Shown: positions 51,702 through 61,777 of the stretch, piece after piece
How positions within the stretch are numbered: position 1 is the first letter of the stretch
Layout: each line of letters starts with the position of its first letter
Assembly: GCF_007164525.1 (NCBI RefSeq)
Contig: NZ_AP019791.1
Span: forward strand, 2,839,501-2,903,500
Reading direction: 5' to 3'
Source: Rubrobacter xylanophilus
Lineage (GTDB): Bacteria; Actinomycetota; Rubrobacteria; Rubrobacterales; Rubrobacteraceae
Length of the DNA: 64,000 nt
Notes under the pieces: generated by a model
What the model was told of the DNA's origin: nothing
The model's database searches: none
The model's input: the letters and a program-made list of their open reading frames with translations, nothing else
Made by a program: the position numbers and the translations under genes

Positions 51702-52589
51702 GTGACGGAGGGATCTACTACGGGGGAACGGCGAGGGGGGATGGCGGACGGGCGGGTACGGGGGCTTCTGCAGGAGCTCTTCGACCGGAGCCGGCTGTCT
51801 CCCACCCAGCGCCGGCTCGCGCGCTACGTGATGGACCATCCCGACGAGGCGCTGTTCCTCTCCAGCGTTGAGCTGGCGCGGCGGGTGGGGGTGAGCCAGC
51901 CTTCGGTGACGCGGCTGGCGGTGGCGCTGGGGTATGCGGGCTACGGGGAGCTGCAGAGGGAGTTGCGGCAGCTGGCGGTGCGGGGGGGAGGGGAGGAGGC
52001 CGGGGACGGGGCGCCGAACAAGTTCCAGGGGGCGGTGCGGGCCGAGATCGAGAACCTGCGGGCGCTGGAACATTTCCTGGGGAATGCCGAAGCCGTCGAG
52101 GAGCTGGGGAGGGAGTTCGCGGCCTCAGAGCCCTTGTGCGTGCTGGGGCTGCGGGTCTCCGCGCCGCTCGCGGAGTACTTCGGGTACTTCGCGAAGAAGA
52201 TCCACCCGGACGTCCGCGTCCTGACCGTCGGCGGCAGCGTGGTCCTCGACGCGCTCGCGCAGGCACGGGCGGCGGGCGGTGGGTGGGTGCTGTGCTTTCT
52301 GCTGCCGCGCCATCCGCGGGAGACGCTTCGGGCGATGTCCTACGCCCGGTCGATCGGGTTGCGGGTGGCGACGGTCGCGGACCGGGCGGGGCGAATAGGG
52401 GAGCTGAGCGACGTGGTATTGCCCGTCGGGGTCGGGACCCGGCTCGTCTTCGACTCGCAGGCGGCGGCGATGGTGCTCGCCGGGGTGCTTCTGGAGGCGC
52501 TCTCGGATGCGGCGCCGAAGCGGGCGCAGGAGCGGCTGGAGGAGTTCGAGCGGCGGGCGGCGGAGCTGGGGTTCTTCGAGACAGGATAA
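51702..52589 (+). CDS. MurR/RpiR-family regulator of the hut operon
   Basis: 295 aa. N-terminal HTH (LSPTQRRLARYVMDHPDEALF, VELARRVGVSQPSVTRLAVALGY) and a C-terminal SIS domain (~125-270) for a small effector. RpiR proteins usually sense sugar phosphates. Here the gene heads the histidine operon, so urocanate or a histidine derivative may be the effector (inference). GTG 51702 lies seven bases from GGAGGAG; ATG 51741 is possible. Confidence 0.9.
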   Translation: MTEGSTTGERRGGMADGRVRGLLQELFDRSRLSPTQRRLARYVMDHPDEALFLSSVELARRVGVSQPSVTRLAVALGYAGYGELQRELRQLAVRGGGEEAGDGAPNKFQGAVRAEIENLRALEHFLGNAEAVEELGREFAASEPLCVLGLRVSAPLAEYFGYFAKKIHPDVRVLTVGGSVVLDALAQARAAGGGWVLCFLLPRHPRETLRAMSYARSIGLRVATVADRAGRIGELSDVVLPVGVGTRLVFDSQAAAMVLAGVLLEALSDAAPKRAQERLEEFERRAAELGFFETG

Positions 52590-52592
52590 GGG

Positions 52593-53948
52593 GTGATCCG
52601 GATGGCTCGGGAGACGGTTGCGAGGAGCGGGCAGGCCGGGGCGGTTTTCAAGTTCGTGGTCGCGACCCTGGTCGGCGCGTTCTTCTTCCTGGTGCCGGTG
52701 AGGGTCGGGGGCGAGTGGACGATACCGTTCGACGTCGTGGTCGGGTACATCCGGGAGGGCTTTCCGGGGGCGGTGGCGCTGTACTGCCTGCTGGCGATCC
52801 TGGTCTCGGTGGTCCTCAGCCTCGTCGCCGAGCTGCAGGCGCGGGGGGTCGTGGGCGCCGGGCGTTTCGACGCCGGCTACTTCAGGACCGGGCCGGCGTT
52901 CCTGCTGCTCCGCGTGCTGGGTGGCGTCTTCGCGGCCATGATCTACTTCGGCGTGGGACCGGAGGCCGTGCTCGCGGAGAGCACCGGGGGGCTCATGTTC
53001 AACACGCTCGTCGCCTCGGTCGCGGTCATCGTCCCGATCGGCGCGGTCTTCATCACGCTCTTTACGGCGTTCGGGGGGCTTGAGTTCGTCGGGACGCTCG
53101 CGCGTCCGGTGATGCGGCCCCTCTTCAGGGTACCCGGGCGCGGCGCACTGGACGCCATAGCCTCCTACGTCGGCAGCTACTCGGTGGGCCTGTACGTCAC
53201 CAACAAGATGTACAACGAAGGAAGGTACTCCGCCAGGGAGGCGGCCATCATCGCCACCTGCTTCTCCACCGTGAGCATGGGCTTCTTCGCGGTCGTGGCC
53301 TCGACGCTCGACCTCCTGCGGTACTTCCCGCTCATCTTCCTCTCCGTGACGGTGGTCATGGTCGTGCTGGGGGGCATCCTGTGCCGCATCCCGCCGCTCT
53401 CGGCCAAGCCCGACGACTACGCGGGCGAGCCGGTGCCGGAGAGAGAGTACGAAGGACACCTGCTCAGGCACGCCGTCGAGGAGGCCGTGGAGCGGGTGTC
53501 GCGGGCCAGGAGCACGCTCGTCGAGCTCAGGGACGGCTTCGTGGACGGGCTCAAGCTCGCGCTGGTGATCCTGCCGACCATCCTGGCCGTCGGCCTTCTG
53601 GCGATACTGCTTGCGGAGAACACCCCCATCTTCCAGTGGCTGGGCAGGCCCGTGGAGCCGGTGCTCGCGCTGCTCGGGCTGCCGGACGCGGAGATCATCG
53701 CCCCGGCGACCCTCATCGGGATAACCGAGATGTTCCTGCCGGCGCTGCTCGTCACCGAGGCGGCCGTGGCGGCGAAGTTCTTCATCGCCGTGCTCTCGAT
53801 CAGCCAGATCCTGTTCTTCTCCGCGACCATCCCGCTCCTGCTGGAGATAGACGTCCCGGTGAGGTTGTGGGAGACGATCGTGCTCTTCCTGCTGAGGACA
53901 GTGCTCGCGATCCCGCTCGTCGCCCTGATGACGCACCTGATCTTCTAG
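52593..53948 (+). CDS. YjiH-family membrane transporter (Gate domain) of the hut operon
   Basis: 451 aa with about ten hydrophobic helices and two nucleoside-recognition-like Gate segments (GGLEFVGTLARPVMRPLF; EPVLALLGLPDAEIIAPATL). A conserved SYSVGLYVTNKMYNEG lies between them. YjiH proteins are uncharacterised; their place between a regulator and hutH suggests histidine or urocanate uptake. Start GTG 52593 or ATG 52602. Six bases separate it from hutH. Confidence 0.88.
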   Translation: MIRMARETVARSGQAGAVFKFVVATLVGAFFFLVPVRVGGEWTIPFDVVVGYIREGFPGAVALYCLLAILVSVVLSLVAELQARGVVGAGRFDAGYFRTGPAFLLLRVLGGVFAAMIYFGVGPEAVLAESTGGLMFNTLVASVAVIVPIGAVFITLFTAFGGLEFVGTLARPVMRPLFRVPGRGALDAIASYVGSYSVGLYVTNKMYNEGRYSAREAAIIATCFSTVSMGFFAVVASTLDLLRYFPLIFLSVTVVMVVLGGILCRIPPLSAKPDDYAGEPVPEREYEGHLLRHAVEEAVERVSRARSTLVELRDGFVDGLKLALVILPTILAVGLLAILLAENTPIFQWLGRPVEPVLALLGLPDAEIIAPATLIGITEMFLPALLVTEAAVAAKFFIAVLSISQILFFSATIPLLLEIDVPVRLWETIVLFLLRTVLAIPLVALMTHLIF

Positions 53949-53954
53949 GAGACC

Positions 53955-55481
53955 GTGGCGGGAGAGGTGCATCTGGACGCGCTGGACTTCGCGGGCGTGG
54001 CGGCCGTCGCGCGCCGCGGGGTGCGCGTCGCCGTGAGCCCGGAGGTCCGCGAGCGGGTGCGGGCCTTCCGCGCCCACGTCGAGCGCATAGCCGCCTCGGA
54101 CGAGGCGGTCTACGGCGTCACCACCGGCTTCGGCGCGCTGGCGACCGTCCGGATACCACCTGAAGAGCGCCGCGAGTTGCAGCACGCCATCCTGCGCTCC
54201 CACGCCGCCGGCATGGGTCCTTTCGTGGAGCCCGAGGTGGTGCGTGCGATGATGCTCCTCCGGGCCAGGACCCTCGCCATGGGGCACTCGGGCGTCCGGC
54301 CCGGGCTCCTCGACGCCCTCGTGGCGATGCTCAACGCCGGGGTGACCCCCGCCGTCCCGGAGCACGGCTCGCTCGGCGCGAGCGGCGACCTCGCGCCCCT
54401 GGCCCACGCCGCCCTGTGCCTGACCGGGGAGGGATGGGCGCTCGAGGCCGGGGAGGCCGTCCCCGCCCGCGACGCACTGGCTAGGGCGGGCCTCGAGCCG
54501 GTGGAGCTGGAGGCCAAGGAGGGGCTCGCCCTCGTCAACGGCACCGACGGGATGCTGGCGGTACTGATCCTGGCCCTTGAGGACCTGAGGCTGCTTCTCA
54601 AGACGGCGGACGTGACGGCGGCGATGTCCATCGAGGCGCTCCTCGGCACCGACCGGGTCTACCGGGAGGAGCTGCACGCCCTGAGGCCCCACCCCGGCCA
54701 GCTCGCGAGCGCCCGCAACATACACCGTCTGCTCGCGGGAAGCCCCATCGTCGCCTCTCACCGCGAGTCCCCGCACCTGGTGCAGGACGCCTACTCGCTG
54801 CGCTGCACCCCGCAGGTCTGCGGGGCGGCGCGGGACACGCTCGCCTTCGCGGAGGAGATCGCCCGCCGGGAGCTCGCCTCCACCACGGACAACCCGCTCG
54901 TCCTGGAGGACGGCTCGGTTGAGAGCTGCGGGCACTTCCACGGCGAGCCGCTGGCCTTCGCGCTGGATTTTTTGGCCGTCGCCGCCGCGGAGGTCGGCGC
55001 CATCGCCGAGCGCCGCACCGACCGGATGCTGGACCCGGCCCGCTCCCAGGGGCTGCCGCCGTTCCTGGTCCCGCGCGCCGGCACCAACTCCGGCTTCATG
55101 GTCGCCCAGTACACCGCCGCCTCGCTCGCCGAGGAGAACCGGCGGCTGGCGAACCCGGCGAGCACCGGCTCCCTGCCGACCTCCGCCATGCAGGAGGACC
55201 ACGTCTCGATGGGCTGGAGCGCGGGCCTGAAGCTCCGCAGGGTGCTGCGCAACCTGGCCCGCATCCTCGCCGTCGAGGCGCTCTGCGCCGCCCAGGCGCT
55301 CGACCTGCGCGCTCCGCTCGAGCCCGCGCCCGCCACCGGCGCCGCGCGGGAGCGTCTCCGGCGCGAGGTGCCGTTCGTGGAGAGGGACCTCTTCCTCGCC
55401 GCCCACCTGAAGACCGCCGAGGAGCTGGTGCTCTCCGGGGCGCTCGTCGAAGCCGCCGGGGAGGTGGTGGAGCTGGGATGA
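53955..55481 (+). CDS. hutH: Histidine ammonia-lyase
   Basis: 508 aa, full length. The MIO prosthetic group is formed from Ala142-Ser143-Gly144 in GSLGASGDLAPLAH. Active-site Tyr53 (YGVTTGFG) and QEDHVSMG are present. It converts L-histidine to urocanate and ammonia, the first step of the pathway. GTG start; its stop overlaps the following hydrolase (ATGA). Confidence 0.98.
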   Translation: MAGEVHLDALDFAGVAAVARRGVRVAVSPEVRERVRAFRAHVERIAASDEAVYGVTTGFGALATVRIPPEERRELQHAILRSHAAGMGPFVEPEVVRAMMLLRARTLAMGHSGVRPGLLDALVAMLNAGVTPAVPEHGSLGASGDLAPLAHAALCLTGEGWALEAGEAVPARDALARAGLEPVELEAKEGLALVNGTDGMLAVLILALEDLRLLLKTADVTAAMSIEALLGTDRVYREELHALRPHPGQLASARNIHRLLAGSPIVASHRESPHLVQDAYSLRCTPQVCGAARDTLAFAEEIARRELASTTDNPLVLEDGSVESCGHFHGEPLAFALDFLAVAAAEVGAIAERRTDRMLDPARSQGLPPFLVPRAGTNSGFMVAQYTAASLAEENRRLANPASTGSLPTSAMQEDHVSMGWSAGLKLRRVLRNLARILAVEALCAAQALDLRAPLEPAPATGAARERLRREVPFVERDLFLAAHLKTAEELVLSGALVEAAGEVVELG

Positions 55482-56695
55482 ACCCGGAGCGCGTAAGAGA
55501 ACGCATCGAGGAGCTCTTCGCCCTGGCCCCCGACCCCCGTGGCGGGGCGACCCGCCTGGCCTACTCCCCGGAGGAGGCGCGGGCGATGCGGCTCGTGGCC
55601 GGCTGGCTGGAGGAGGCGGGCCTCCGGGCGCGCCTCGACCGCTTCGGGAACCTGTGGGGGCTGCCGGCTACCGCCGGATGGTTCGTGACCAGCGGATCGC
55701 ACGTGGACACCGTTCCGAACGGCGGGCGCCTCGACGGCGCTCTGGGGACCGTGCTCGCCGTCGAGGCCGCGGGGGAGCTCGGCGGTCGTTTCGGCGTGCT
55801 GGTGTGCGCGGGGGAGGAGGCTCCCAGGTTCGGGGCCGGGACCCTGGGTTCCCGCCAGCTCGCCGGAAGGCTCGGGGAGGCGGAGCTCGCGCGGATGCGG
55901 GACGCGGGCGGGATCTCGGCGCTCGCGGCGCGGGAGGAGTTCCTCGGGCTGCTGCCGGAGATCCCGCGCCTGGAGGAGCCGGACCCTCTCTCCCGGGTCG
56001 CCGCGCACCTGGAGGTGCACGTAGAGCAGCGGCGGGGCCTGAGGGGGGAGGGGGCCTCGGTCGGCGTCGTTACGGCGGTGGCCGGACCGGCGCGCTACCG
56101 GCTGCGCTTTACGGGGGAGAGCGGGCACTCGGGGGAGGCCCGGATGCGCGAGCGCCGCGACGCCCTGTGCGCGGCGGCGGAGGTGATCCTGCTCGCGGAG
56201 AGCCTCGCCCGCAAGGCCGCCGCCACGGTCGCAACCGTTGCGACCGTAGCGGCGGAGCCGGGCTCCATCACCGCCGTCCCCGGCCGGGTGGAGCTCGGCC
56301 TCGACGTGCGCGGCGCCGACCTCGGGGAGCGGGAGGAGCTCGTACGGCTCCTGCTGGAGCGGGGGCGCGAAATCTGCGCGCGCAGGGGCGTGGGCTTCAC
56401 CCACCGGTGCCTCTCCCGGTCGGAGCCGGTGGCGCTGGACGAGAGGGTGGTGGAGCTGGCGGAGCGCGTCGCCCGCGCTGAGGGCATCCCGGCGAGAAGG
56501 TGTATCAGCTACGCCGGGCACGACGCCCAGCACCTCGCCGGGCGCCTCCCGGCGGCCCTGCTCTTCGCCGCCTCGTCCAACGGGGTGAGCCACGCGCCCG
56601 GGGAGGAGATGGAGAAGGGAGATCTGGAGAACGCCTGCAGGATGGCGGCTGCGCTCCTGCAGGCGCTGGAGAGCGAGTACGGAGGAGAGAGATGA
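55478..56695 (+). CDS. M20-family amidohydrolase, candidate N-formylglutamate deformylase
   Basis: 405 aa of the hydantoinase/carbamoylase branch of M20. Metal ligands are in [15 protein letters not shown] (His, Asp), AGEEAPRFG (Glu), HLEVHVEQ (His) and [11 protein letters not shown] (His); the dimerisation domain spans ~190-310. Known relatives hydrolyse N-carbamoyl amino acids, allantoate or ureidoglycolate. In this operon the HutF route yields N-formyl-L-glutamate, and no HutG is present, so this enzyme is the natural candidate for deformylation. Overlaps with hutH and hutU show tight coupling. Confidence 0.85.
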   Translation: MNPERVRERIEELFALAPDPRGGATRLAYSPEEARAMRLVAGWLEEAGLRARLDRFGNLWGLPATAGWFVTSGSHVDTVPNGGRLDGALGTVLAVEAAGELGGRFGVLVCAGEEAPRFGAGTLGSRQLAGRLGEAELARMRDAGGISALAAREEFLGLLPEIPRLEEPDPLSRVAAHLEVHVEQRRGLRGEGASVGVVTAVAGPARYRLRFTGESGHSGEARMRERRDALCAAAEVILLAESLARKAAATVATVATVAAEPGSITAVPGRVELGLDVRGADLGEREELVRLLLERGREICARRGVGFTHRCLSRSEPVALDERVVELAERVARAEGIPARRCISYAGHDAQHLAGRLPAALLFAASSNGVSHAPGEEMEKGDLENACRMAAALLQALESEYGGER

Positions 56696-58353
56696 TGGAT
56701 GGGACCACCACCATACGGGCCCCGCGCGGGAGGGAGCTCTCCTGCAAGGGCTGGCACCAGGAGGGCGCCCTGCGGATGCTCATGAACAACCTCGACCCCG
56801 AGGTCGCCGAGCGTCCCTCCGAGCTCATCGTCTACGGCGGCACCGGCAAGGCCGCCCGTAACTGGGAGTGCTTCTGGGCCATCGTGGACGCTCTGCGCGG
56901 CCTCGACGACGACGAGACCCTGCTCGTGCAGTCCGGCAAGCCCGTCGCCGTCTTCAGGACGCACCCCTGGGCCCCGCGGGTCCTCATCGCCAACTCCCTG
57001 CTCGTCCCCGAGTGGGCCGACTGGGAGACCTTCCGGGAGCTGGAGAGGGCGGGGCTCACAATGTACGGGCAGATGACGGCCGGCTCCTGGATCTACATCG
57101 GCACCCAGGGCATCCTGCAGGGCACTTACGAGACCTTCGCCGCCCTGGCCGAACAGCGCTTCGGCGGCACCCTTAGGGGGAGGGTGTGCCTGACGGCGGG
57201 CCTCGGCGGGATGGGCGGGGCGCAGCCGCTCGCCATCACCATGAACGAGGGCGTGGCCCTGTGCGTCGAGGTGGACCCGCGCCGCATAGACCGCCGCCTC
57301 GAGCACCGCTACCTCGACGAGCGGATAGACGACCTCGACGCCGCCGTCGAGCGTGCCGAGGAGGCCCGGCGGGAGGGGGAGCCGCTCTCCATCGGCATCC
57401 CTGGCAACGCCGCCGAGGTCTTCCCGGCGCTGCTGGAGCGCGGCTACGTCCCCGACGCCGTCACCGACCAGACCTCGGCCCACGACCCCCTCGGAGGCTA
57501 CATCCCGGCGGGCTGCTCGCTGGAGGAGGCGGCGGAGCTGAGGGAGAGCGACCCGGAGCGCTACGTGCGCGAGGCCCGCGCCTCGATGGCTCGCCACTGC
57601 GCGGCGATGGTCGGCTTCATGGAGCGTGGGGCCGAGGTCTTCGACTACGGGAACTCTTTGCGCGCCGAGGCGAAGCTCGGCGGCTTCGAGCGGGCCTTCA
57701 GCTACCCGGGCTTCGTCCCGGCCTACATAAGGCCGCTCTTCTGCGAGGGGAAGGGGCCCTTCCGGTGGGCGGCGCTCTCCGGAGATCCCGGGGACATCGC
57801 CGCGACCGACGAGGCCATCCTGGAGCTCTTCCCGGAGGACGAGCGGCTCGGGCGCTGGATCCGGCAGGCCCGCGAGAGGGTCCGCTTCCAGGGGCTCCCC
57901 GCGCGCATCTGCTGGCTCGGGGCCGGGGAGCGGCACAGGGCGGGCCTGCGCTTCAACGAGCTCGTCGCCGACGGCACCATAAGTGCCCCCCTCGTCATCG
58001 GGCGCGACCACCTGGACTCCGGGAGCGTGGCCTCCCCCTACCGGGAGACGGAGGGGATGAAGGACGGCTCCGACGCTATAGCCGACTGGCCGGTCCTCAA
58101 CGCCCTTCTGAACACCGCCTCCGGCGCGAGCTGGGTTGCCGTCCACCACGGCGGGGGCGTCGGCATCGGGAAGTCCATCCACGCCGGGGCGCAGGTCGTC
58201 GTGGACGGCACGGAGGAGGGGGCCTTACGCATCGAGCGGGTCCTCACCAACGACCCCTCCATCGGGGTGGTGCGCCACGCCGACGCGGGCTACGAGCGGG
58301 CCGGAGAGGCCGCCCGCGCCCTCGGCATCAAGGCGCCGATGCTCGGCCGATGA
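56692..58353 (+). CDS. hutU: Urocanate hydratase
   Basis: 553 aa, the expected length. NAD+-binding motif [12 protein letters not shown], active-site [31 protein letters not shown] and [15 protein letters not shown] are all present. It hydrates urocanate to 4-imidazolone-5-propionate with tightly bound NAD+. Start ATG overlaps the M20 stop, with GGAGGAGAG upstream. Confidence 0.98.
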   Translation: MMDGTTTIRAPRGRELSCKGWHQEGALRMLMNNLDPEVAERPSELIVYGGTGKAARNWECFWAIVDALRGLDDDETLLVQSGKPVAVFRTHPWAPRVLIANSLLVPEWADWETFRELERAGLTMYGQMTAGSWIYIGTQGILQGTYETFAALAEQRFGGTLRGRVCLTAGLGGMGGAQPLAITMNEGVALCVEVDPRRIDRRLEHRYLDERIDDLDAAVERAEEARREGEPLSIGIPGNAAEVFPALLERGYVPDAVTDQTSAHDPLGGYIPAGCSLEEAAELRESDPERYVREARASMARHCAAMVGFMERGAEVFDYGNSLRAEAKLGGFERAFSYPGFVPAYIRPLFCEGKGPFRWAALSGDPGDIAATDEAILELFPEDERLGRWIRQARERVRFQGLPARICWLGAGERHRAGLRFNELVADGTISAPLVIGRDHLDSGSVASPYRETEGMKDGSDAIADWPVLNALLNTASGASWVAVHHGGGVGIGKSIHAGAQVVVDGTEEGALRIERVLTNDPSIGVVRHADAGYERAGEAARALGIKAPMLGR

Positions 58354-59609
58354 GGCGCACCCTGCTGCCGGATCTGGTGCTGGACGCCCGCGGGGTGCGC
58401 TCCGGGGTCGGCGTCGCGATCGAGGGCGGGCGCGTCGTCGAGGTCGGCCCGGCTACGGAGGGTGAGCGTCTTCCGGGGAGGGCGCTGGCTCCGGGTTTTG
58501 TGAACGCCCACAGCCACGCTTTCCAGAGGAGGTTGCGCGGGAGCGTCGAGCGCCGCGACCCAGAGCACCCCCGCGATGACTTCTGGAGCTGGCGCGAGCG
58601 GATGTACGCGCTGGCCGAAGGGCTCGACCCGGCCTCCGTCCGGGAGGCCGGCGGGCGCTGCTACCGGGAGATGCTCTCCGCAGGCTACACGAGCGTCGCC
58701 GAATTCCACTACCTCCACCACCGGCCCGACGGCCGGCCCTACGCCGACCCCAACGCGATGGCCAAAGCGGTCGCGGAGGCGGCGGAGAGCGCGGGCATGA
58801 GGCTGCTCCTGCTCCCTGCCGCCTACGCGCGCGGTGGGATCCCCCGCTTCCGCGACGCCTCGGTGGAGGATTTCCTGGGACGGGTGGAGGAGCTTCGGAG
58901 TTGGGCGAGGGAGCGCCCGCTCGTCGAGGTCGGGATCGCGGCGCACAGCGTACGGGCGGTGCCGGCGGGGTGGCTGGAAGAGATTGGGGCGTACGCCAGA
59001 GAGCGGGGCCTCCCGCTGCACGTCCACGCCTGCGAGCAGCCGCGCGAGGTGGAGGAGTGCCGGAAGGAGCACGGGATGCGCCCGGTGGAGCTGCTCGCGA
59101 GGACGGGCTTTCTCGGCCCCAAGACGGTGGTCGTACACGCCACCCACGCCGGCGAGGACGAGCTGGACCTGCTGGCGGAGCACGGATCTGAGGTCTGCGC
59201 CTGCCCGACGACCGAGGGCAACCTGGGCGACGGCTTCCTGCCGGCCGAGGGCATCCTGCGGCGCGGGGTGGGGCTCTCCATAGGATCGGACTCCCACGTC
59301 AGGGTGGACCCCTTTGAGGAGCTCAGGGAGATCGAGACGAACGCCCGCAGGCTCGCGGGTCGCAGGAACGTCCTGGTCGCGGAGGGCGAGCTCTCGCCCG
59401 CGCCCTGGCTGCTGCGCGCCGGGTGGGGGCGGGAAGGGATCTCGGCGGGAGACCCGGCCGACCTGGTGGAGATAGACCTCGGCCACCCGGCGCTCGCCGA
59501 CGTGGCACCGGAGGATCTGCCCTCCGCGCTCGTCTTCGGCGCCGGGAGCGATGTGGTCTGCGGGGCCTGGGTCGCGGGCCGGCGGGTCTACCCGGGGGAG
59601 GGAAGATGA
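58350..59609 (+). CDS. hutF: Formimidoylglutamate deiminase
   Basis: 419 aa amidohydrolase. [13 protein letters not shown] (metal His pair and family motif), [26 protein letters not shown] and [17 protein letters not shown] are typical of HutF. It turns N-formimino-L-glutamate into N-formyl-L-glutamate and ammonia, so the pathway is the deiminase variant rather than the one-step HutG formimidoylglutamase. Overlaps hutU by ATGA. Confidence 0.95.
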   Translation: MRRTLLPDLVLDARGVRSGVGVAIEGGRVVEVGPATEGERLPGRALAPGFVNAHSHAFQRRLRGSVERRDPEHPRDDFWSWRERMYALAEGLDPASVREAGGRCYREMLSAGYTSVAEFHYLHHRPDGRPYADPNAMAKAVAEAAESAGMRLLLLPAAYARGGIPRFRDASVEDFLGRVEELRSWARERPLVEVGIAAHSVRAVPAGWLEEIGAYARERGLPLHVHACEQPREVEECRKEHGMRPVELLARTGFLGPKTVVVHATHAGEDELDLLAEHGSEVCACPTTEGNLGDGFLPAEGILRRGVGLSIGSDSHVRVDPFEELREIETNARRLAGRRNVLVAEGELSPAPWLLRAGWGREGISAGDPADLVEIDLGHPALADVAPEDLPSALVFGAGSDVVCGAWVAGRRVYPGEGR

Positions 59610-60853
59610 GCGAAACGACCCTCCTGATCCACGACCTCGAGGCCGCCGTCTCTCCCGCCGGGAGAGGACCCTTGCGCGGCGGGGCCCTCGGAGACCTCGA
59701 GGTGCACTCCCCGGCCTCCATCGCCGTCTCCGGCGGCCGCATCGCCGCCGTGGGGCCTCCGGGGGAGGTGCTGCGCGACCATCCGCCCGGCCCGGGCTGC
59801 GAGACACTCGACGGCAGGGGGAAGGTGGCGCTTCCCGGGCTCGTGGACTGCCACACCCACGCGGCCTTCCTCGGCGACCGGGCCGACGAGTTCGAGCTGC
59901 GCTGCCGCGGGGCGGGCTACGAGGAGATCCACGCCGCAGGCGGCGGCATCCTCTCCACGGTGCGGGCGACGCGCGCCGGAAGCGAGGAGGAGCTGCTGAC
60001 AGCCACGCGGCGGCACCTGAACTGGCTGCTCCGCCACGGCACCACCACCGCCGAGGTGAAGAGCGGCTACGGGCTGGATAAGGAGACGGAGCTCGAGATG
60101 CTGCGCGTCATCCGCGCCGCCGGGGAGGCCCATCCCGTGGACGTATACCCCACCTTCCTGGGCGCCCACGCCGTCCCGGCGGAGTTCTCCAGCGCCGCCG
60201 AGTACGTGGAGTTCGTCGTCACCGAGGTGCTCCCGGAGGCCGCGCGGCTCGCGGAGGCCGCCGACGTCTTCGTGGAGCGGGGCGCCTTCGGGGTGCCGGA
60301 GGCCCGGCGCTACCTGGAGGCCTGCGCCGGATACGGGCTCGCCCTGCGGCTGCACGCCGACCAGTTCTCCGAGCGCGGGGCGGTGGCGCTCGCGGTGGAG
60401 CTCGGCGCCCGCAGCGCGGATCACCTGGAGAACACCGGCGAGGAGGGGGTGCGCATTCTGGGCCGGAGCGCCACGGCGGCGGTGTTGCTGCCGGCGTGCG
60501 CCCTCTTCCTGGGGCTGCCCGACCCGCCCGCGCGAGCCCTCGTCGAGGAGGGGGCGGTAGTAGCTTTGGCCACGGACTTCAACCCGGGAAGCTCCTTCTG
60601 CTCCTCGCTCCCCGTGGTGATGAACCTGGCCTGCACCCGCCTCGGGCTCTCGCCCGCCGAGGCCCTGTGCGCCTGCACGGCCAACGCCGCGCACGTCCTC
60701 GGCCTCGACGGGGAGGTCGGCCGCCTCGCCCCGGGCTACCGGGCCGACGTGCTGGTGCTGGACGCCCCGGACTGGCGTTACCTCGCCTACCACCTGGGCG
60801 GGGATCACCTCGCCGCCGTCGTCAAGTCCGGGAGCCTCCTGCCAGCGGGGTGA
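59606..60853 (+). CDS. hutI: Imidazolonepropionase
   Basis: 415 aa. Metal site DCHTHAAFLGDR, LRLHADQFSERG, SADHLENT and the LATDFNPGSSFCSSLP signature are intact. It hydrolyses 4-imidazolone-5-propionate to N-formimino-L-glutamate, linking HutU and HutF. Last gene of the operon; it overlaps hutF and is followed by a terminator hairpin. Confidence 0.98.
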   Translation: MSETTLLIHDLEAAVSPAGRGPLRGGALGDLEVHSPASIAVSGGRIAAVGPPGEVLRDHPPGPGCETLDGRGKVALPGLVDCHTHAAFLGDRADEFELRCRGAGYEEIHAAGGGILSTVRATRAGSEEELLTATRRHLNWLLRHGTTTAEVKSGYGLDKETELEMLRVIRAAGEAHPVDVYPTFLGAHAVPAEFSSAAEYVEFVVTEVLPEAARLAEAADVFVERGAFGVPEARRYLEACAGYGLALRLHADQFSERGAVALAVELGARSADHLENTGEEGVRILGRSATAAVLLPACALFLGLPDPPARALVEEGAVVALATDFNPGSSFCSSLPVVMNLACTRLGLSPAEALCACTANAAHVLGLDGEVGRLAPGYRADVLVLDAPDWRYLAYHLGGDHLAAVVKSGSLLPAG

Positions 60854-60868
60854 GCCGGGAGAAGAAGG

Positions 60869-60896
60869 AGAGGCCCCGCCCGAAGGCGGGACCTCT
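60869..60896 (+). terminator. Terminator hairpin after hutI
   Basis: AGAGG-C-CCCGCC and GGCGGG-A-CCTCT form an 11-bp stem with one mismatch and a CGAA loop, followed by TTGT. It separates the hut operon from the opposing tRNA gene and may act in both directions. Confidence 0.65.
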
Positions 60897-60902
60897 TGTC
60901 GC

Positions 60903-60979
60903 TGGCGCGCTCGGCAGGACTCGAACCTGCGACCCCGTGATTCGTAGTCACGTGCTCTGTCCAGCTGAGCTACGAGCGC
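60903..60979 (-). tRNA. tRNA-Arg (anticodon ACG)
   Basis: The minus strand folds as a full cloverleaf: acceptor GCGCTCG/CGAGCGC, anticodon stem CGTGA/TCACG around the loop CTACGAA with anticodon ACG, and T-loop GTTCGAGTC. The 3' CCA is encoded. The A34 is normally deaminated to inosine to read CGN codons. No intron. Confidence 0.97.
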
Positions 60980-61087
60980 ACCCGAACCCTAATGATATCT
61001 CCCGGCGGGGGATTGCTCAAGGCGTCCCGCCGGGGCGCTTTTGGGGCTATACTTCGGGATGACGGAGCAGGCGGCAGCGGGGGTGTT

Positions 61088-61777
61088 TTGAGCGGATCCA
61101 TTCTCCTGGTCATAGGCGACGACGAAGAGCGGCTGCGCCTCAGGCGGGCCCTGCACGGCGAGGGCTGGCGGGTGCTCCCGGCCGGGACGGGCGCCCAGGC
61201 GCGTCAGATCGCCGGGAGGGAGGACTTCGAGGTCGCCGTGGTGGACAACCGGCTGCCCGACGAGCGGGGCTTCCAGGTGATCTCGGCGGTGCAGAAGCCG
61301 GACGTGGCCACCGTGGCGCTGCTGCACGACGAGGACACGATGGACCGGATCGTGGGGATAGAGCTGGGCGCGGACTACTACATGCGCTCGCCGGTGAACC
61401 CCCGCGAGCTGGTGGCTCGGGTGAAGCAGATCTTCCGCAAGCGGGAGCGGGCCGCCGGGGAGCCCTCGGGCCGGGTCTACGTGGGGGACCTGGAGATCGA
61501 CCCGGAGCAGATCCGGGTGACCAAGGGCGGCCGCGAGGTGATGCTCTCTCCCCGGGAGTTCAAGCTGCTGTACACGCTGGCCCGCAGCCCGGGACGGGTG
61601 TTCCCCCGGGGGACGCTGCTGCGGCAGGTGTGGGGCGAGGACGAGTACATCGACGAGCGGACGGTGAACGTCTACGTGCAGCGCCTGCGGAACAAGCTGG
61701 GGGACGACCCCTCGAACCCGAAGCTGATCGAGACGGTGCGCGGCTTCGGCTACCGGCTGGTGAAGCCCGAGGGCTAG
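61088..61777 (+). CDS. OmpR-type response regulator with degenerate receiver domain
   Basis: 229 aa. Receiver domain (1-120) with acidic pair D11-D12 and phospho-acceptor Asp53 (VVDNRLPDE). The conserved Lys is replaced: MRSPVNPREL has Ser101 before the Pro where relatives have T/K-P. The conserved Thr/Ser is also changed (ALLHDED). The winged helix (~135-229) is normal (LSPREFKLLYTLARSPGRVF, TVNVYVQRLRNKLGDD). No histidine kinase gene adjoins it. It may act without phosphorylation. TTG start. Confidence 0.9.
   Translation: MSGSILLVIGDDEERLRLRRALHGEGWRVLPAGTGAQARQIAGREDFEVAVVDNRLPDERGFQVISAVQKPDVATVALLHDEDTMDRIVGIELGADYYMRSPVNPRELVARVKQIFRKRERAAGEPSGRVYVGDLEIDPEQIRVTKGGREVMLSPREFKLLYTLARSPGRVFPRGTLLRQVWGEDEYIDERTVNVYVQRLRNKLGDDPSNPKLIETVRGFGYRLVKPEG

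Noticed and set aside
52125-55406. Long minus-strand open frame (1093 codons) across rpiR, yjiH and hutH
   Set aside because: Low-complexity Arg/Gly/His-rich translation and antisense to three clearly identified genes.
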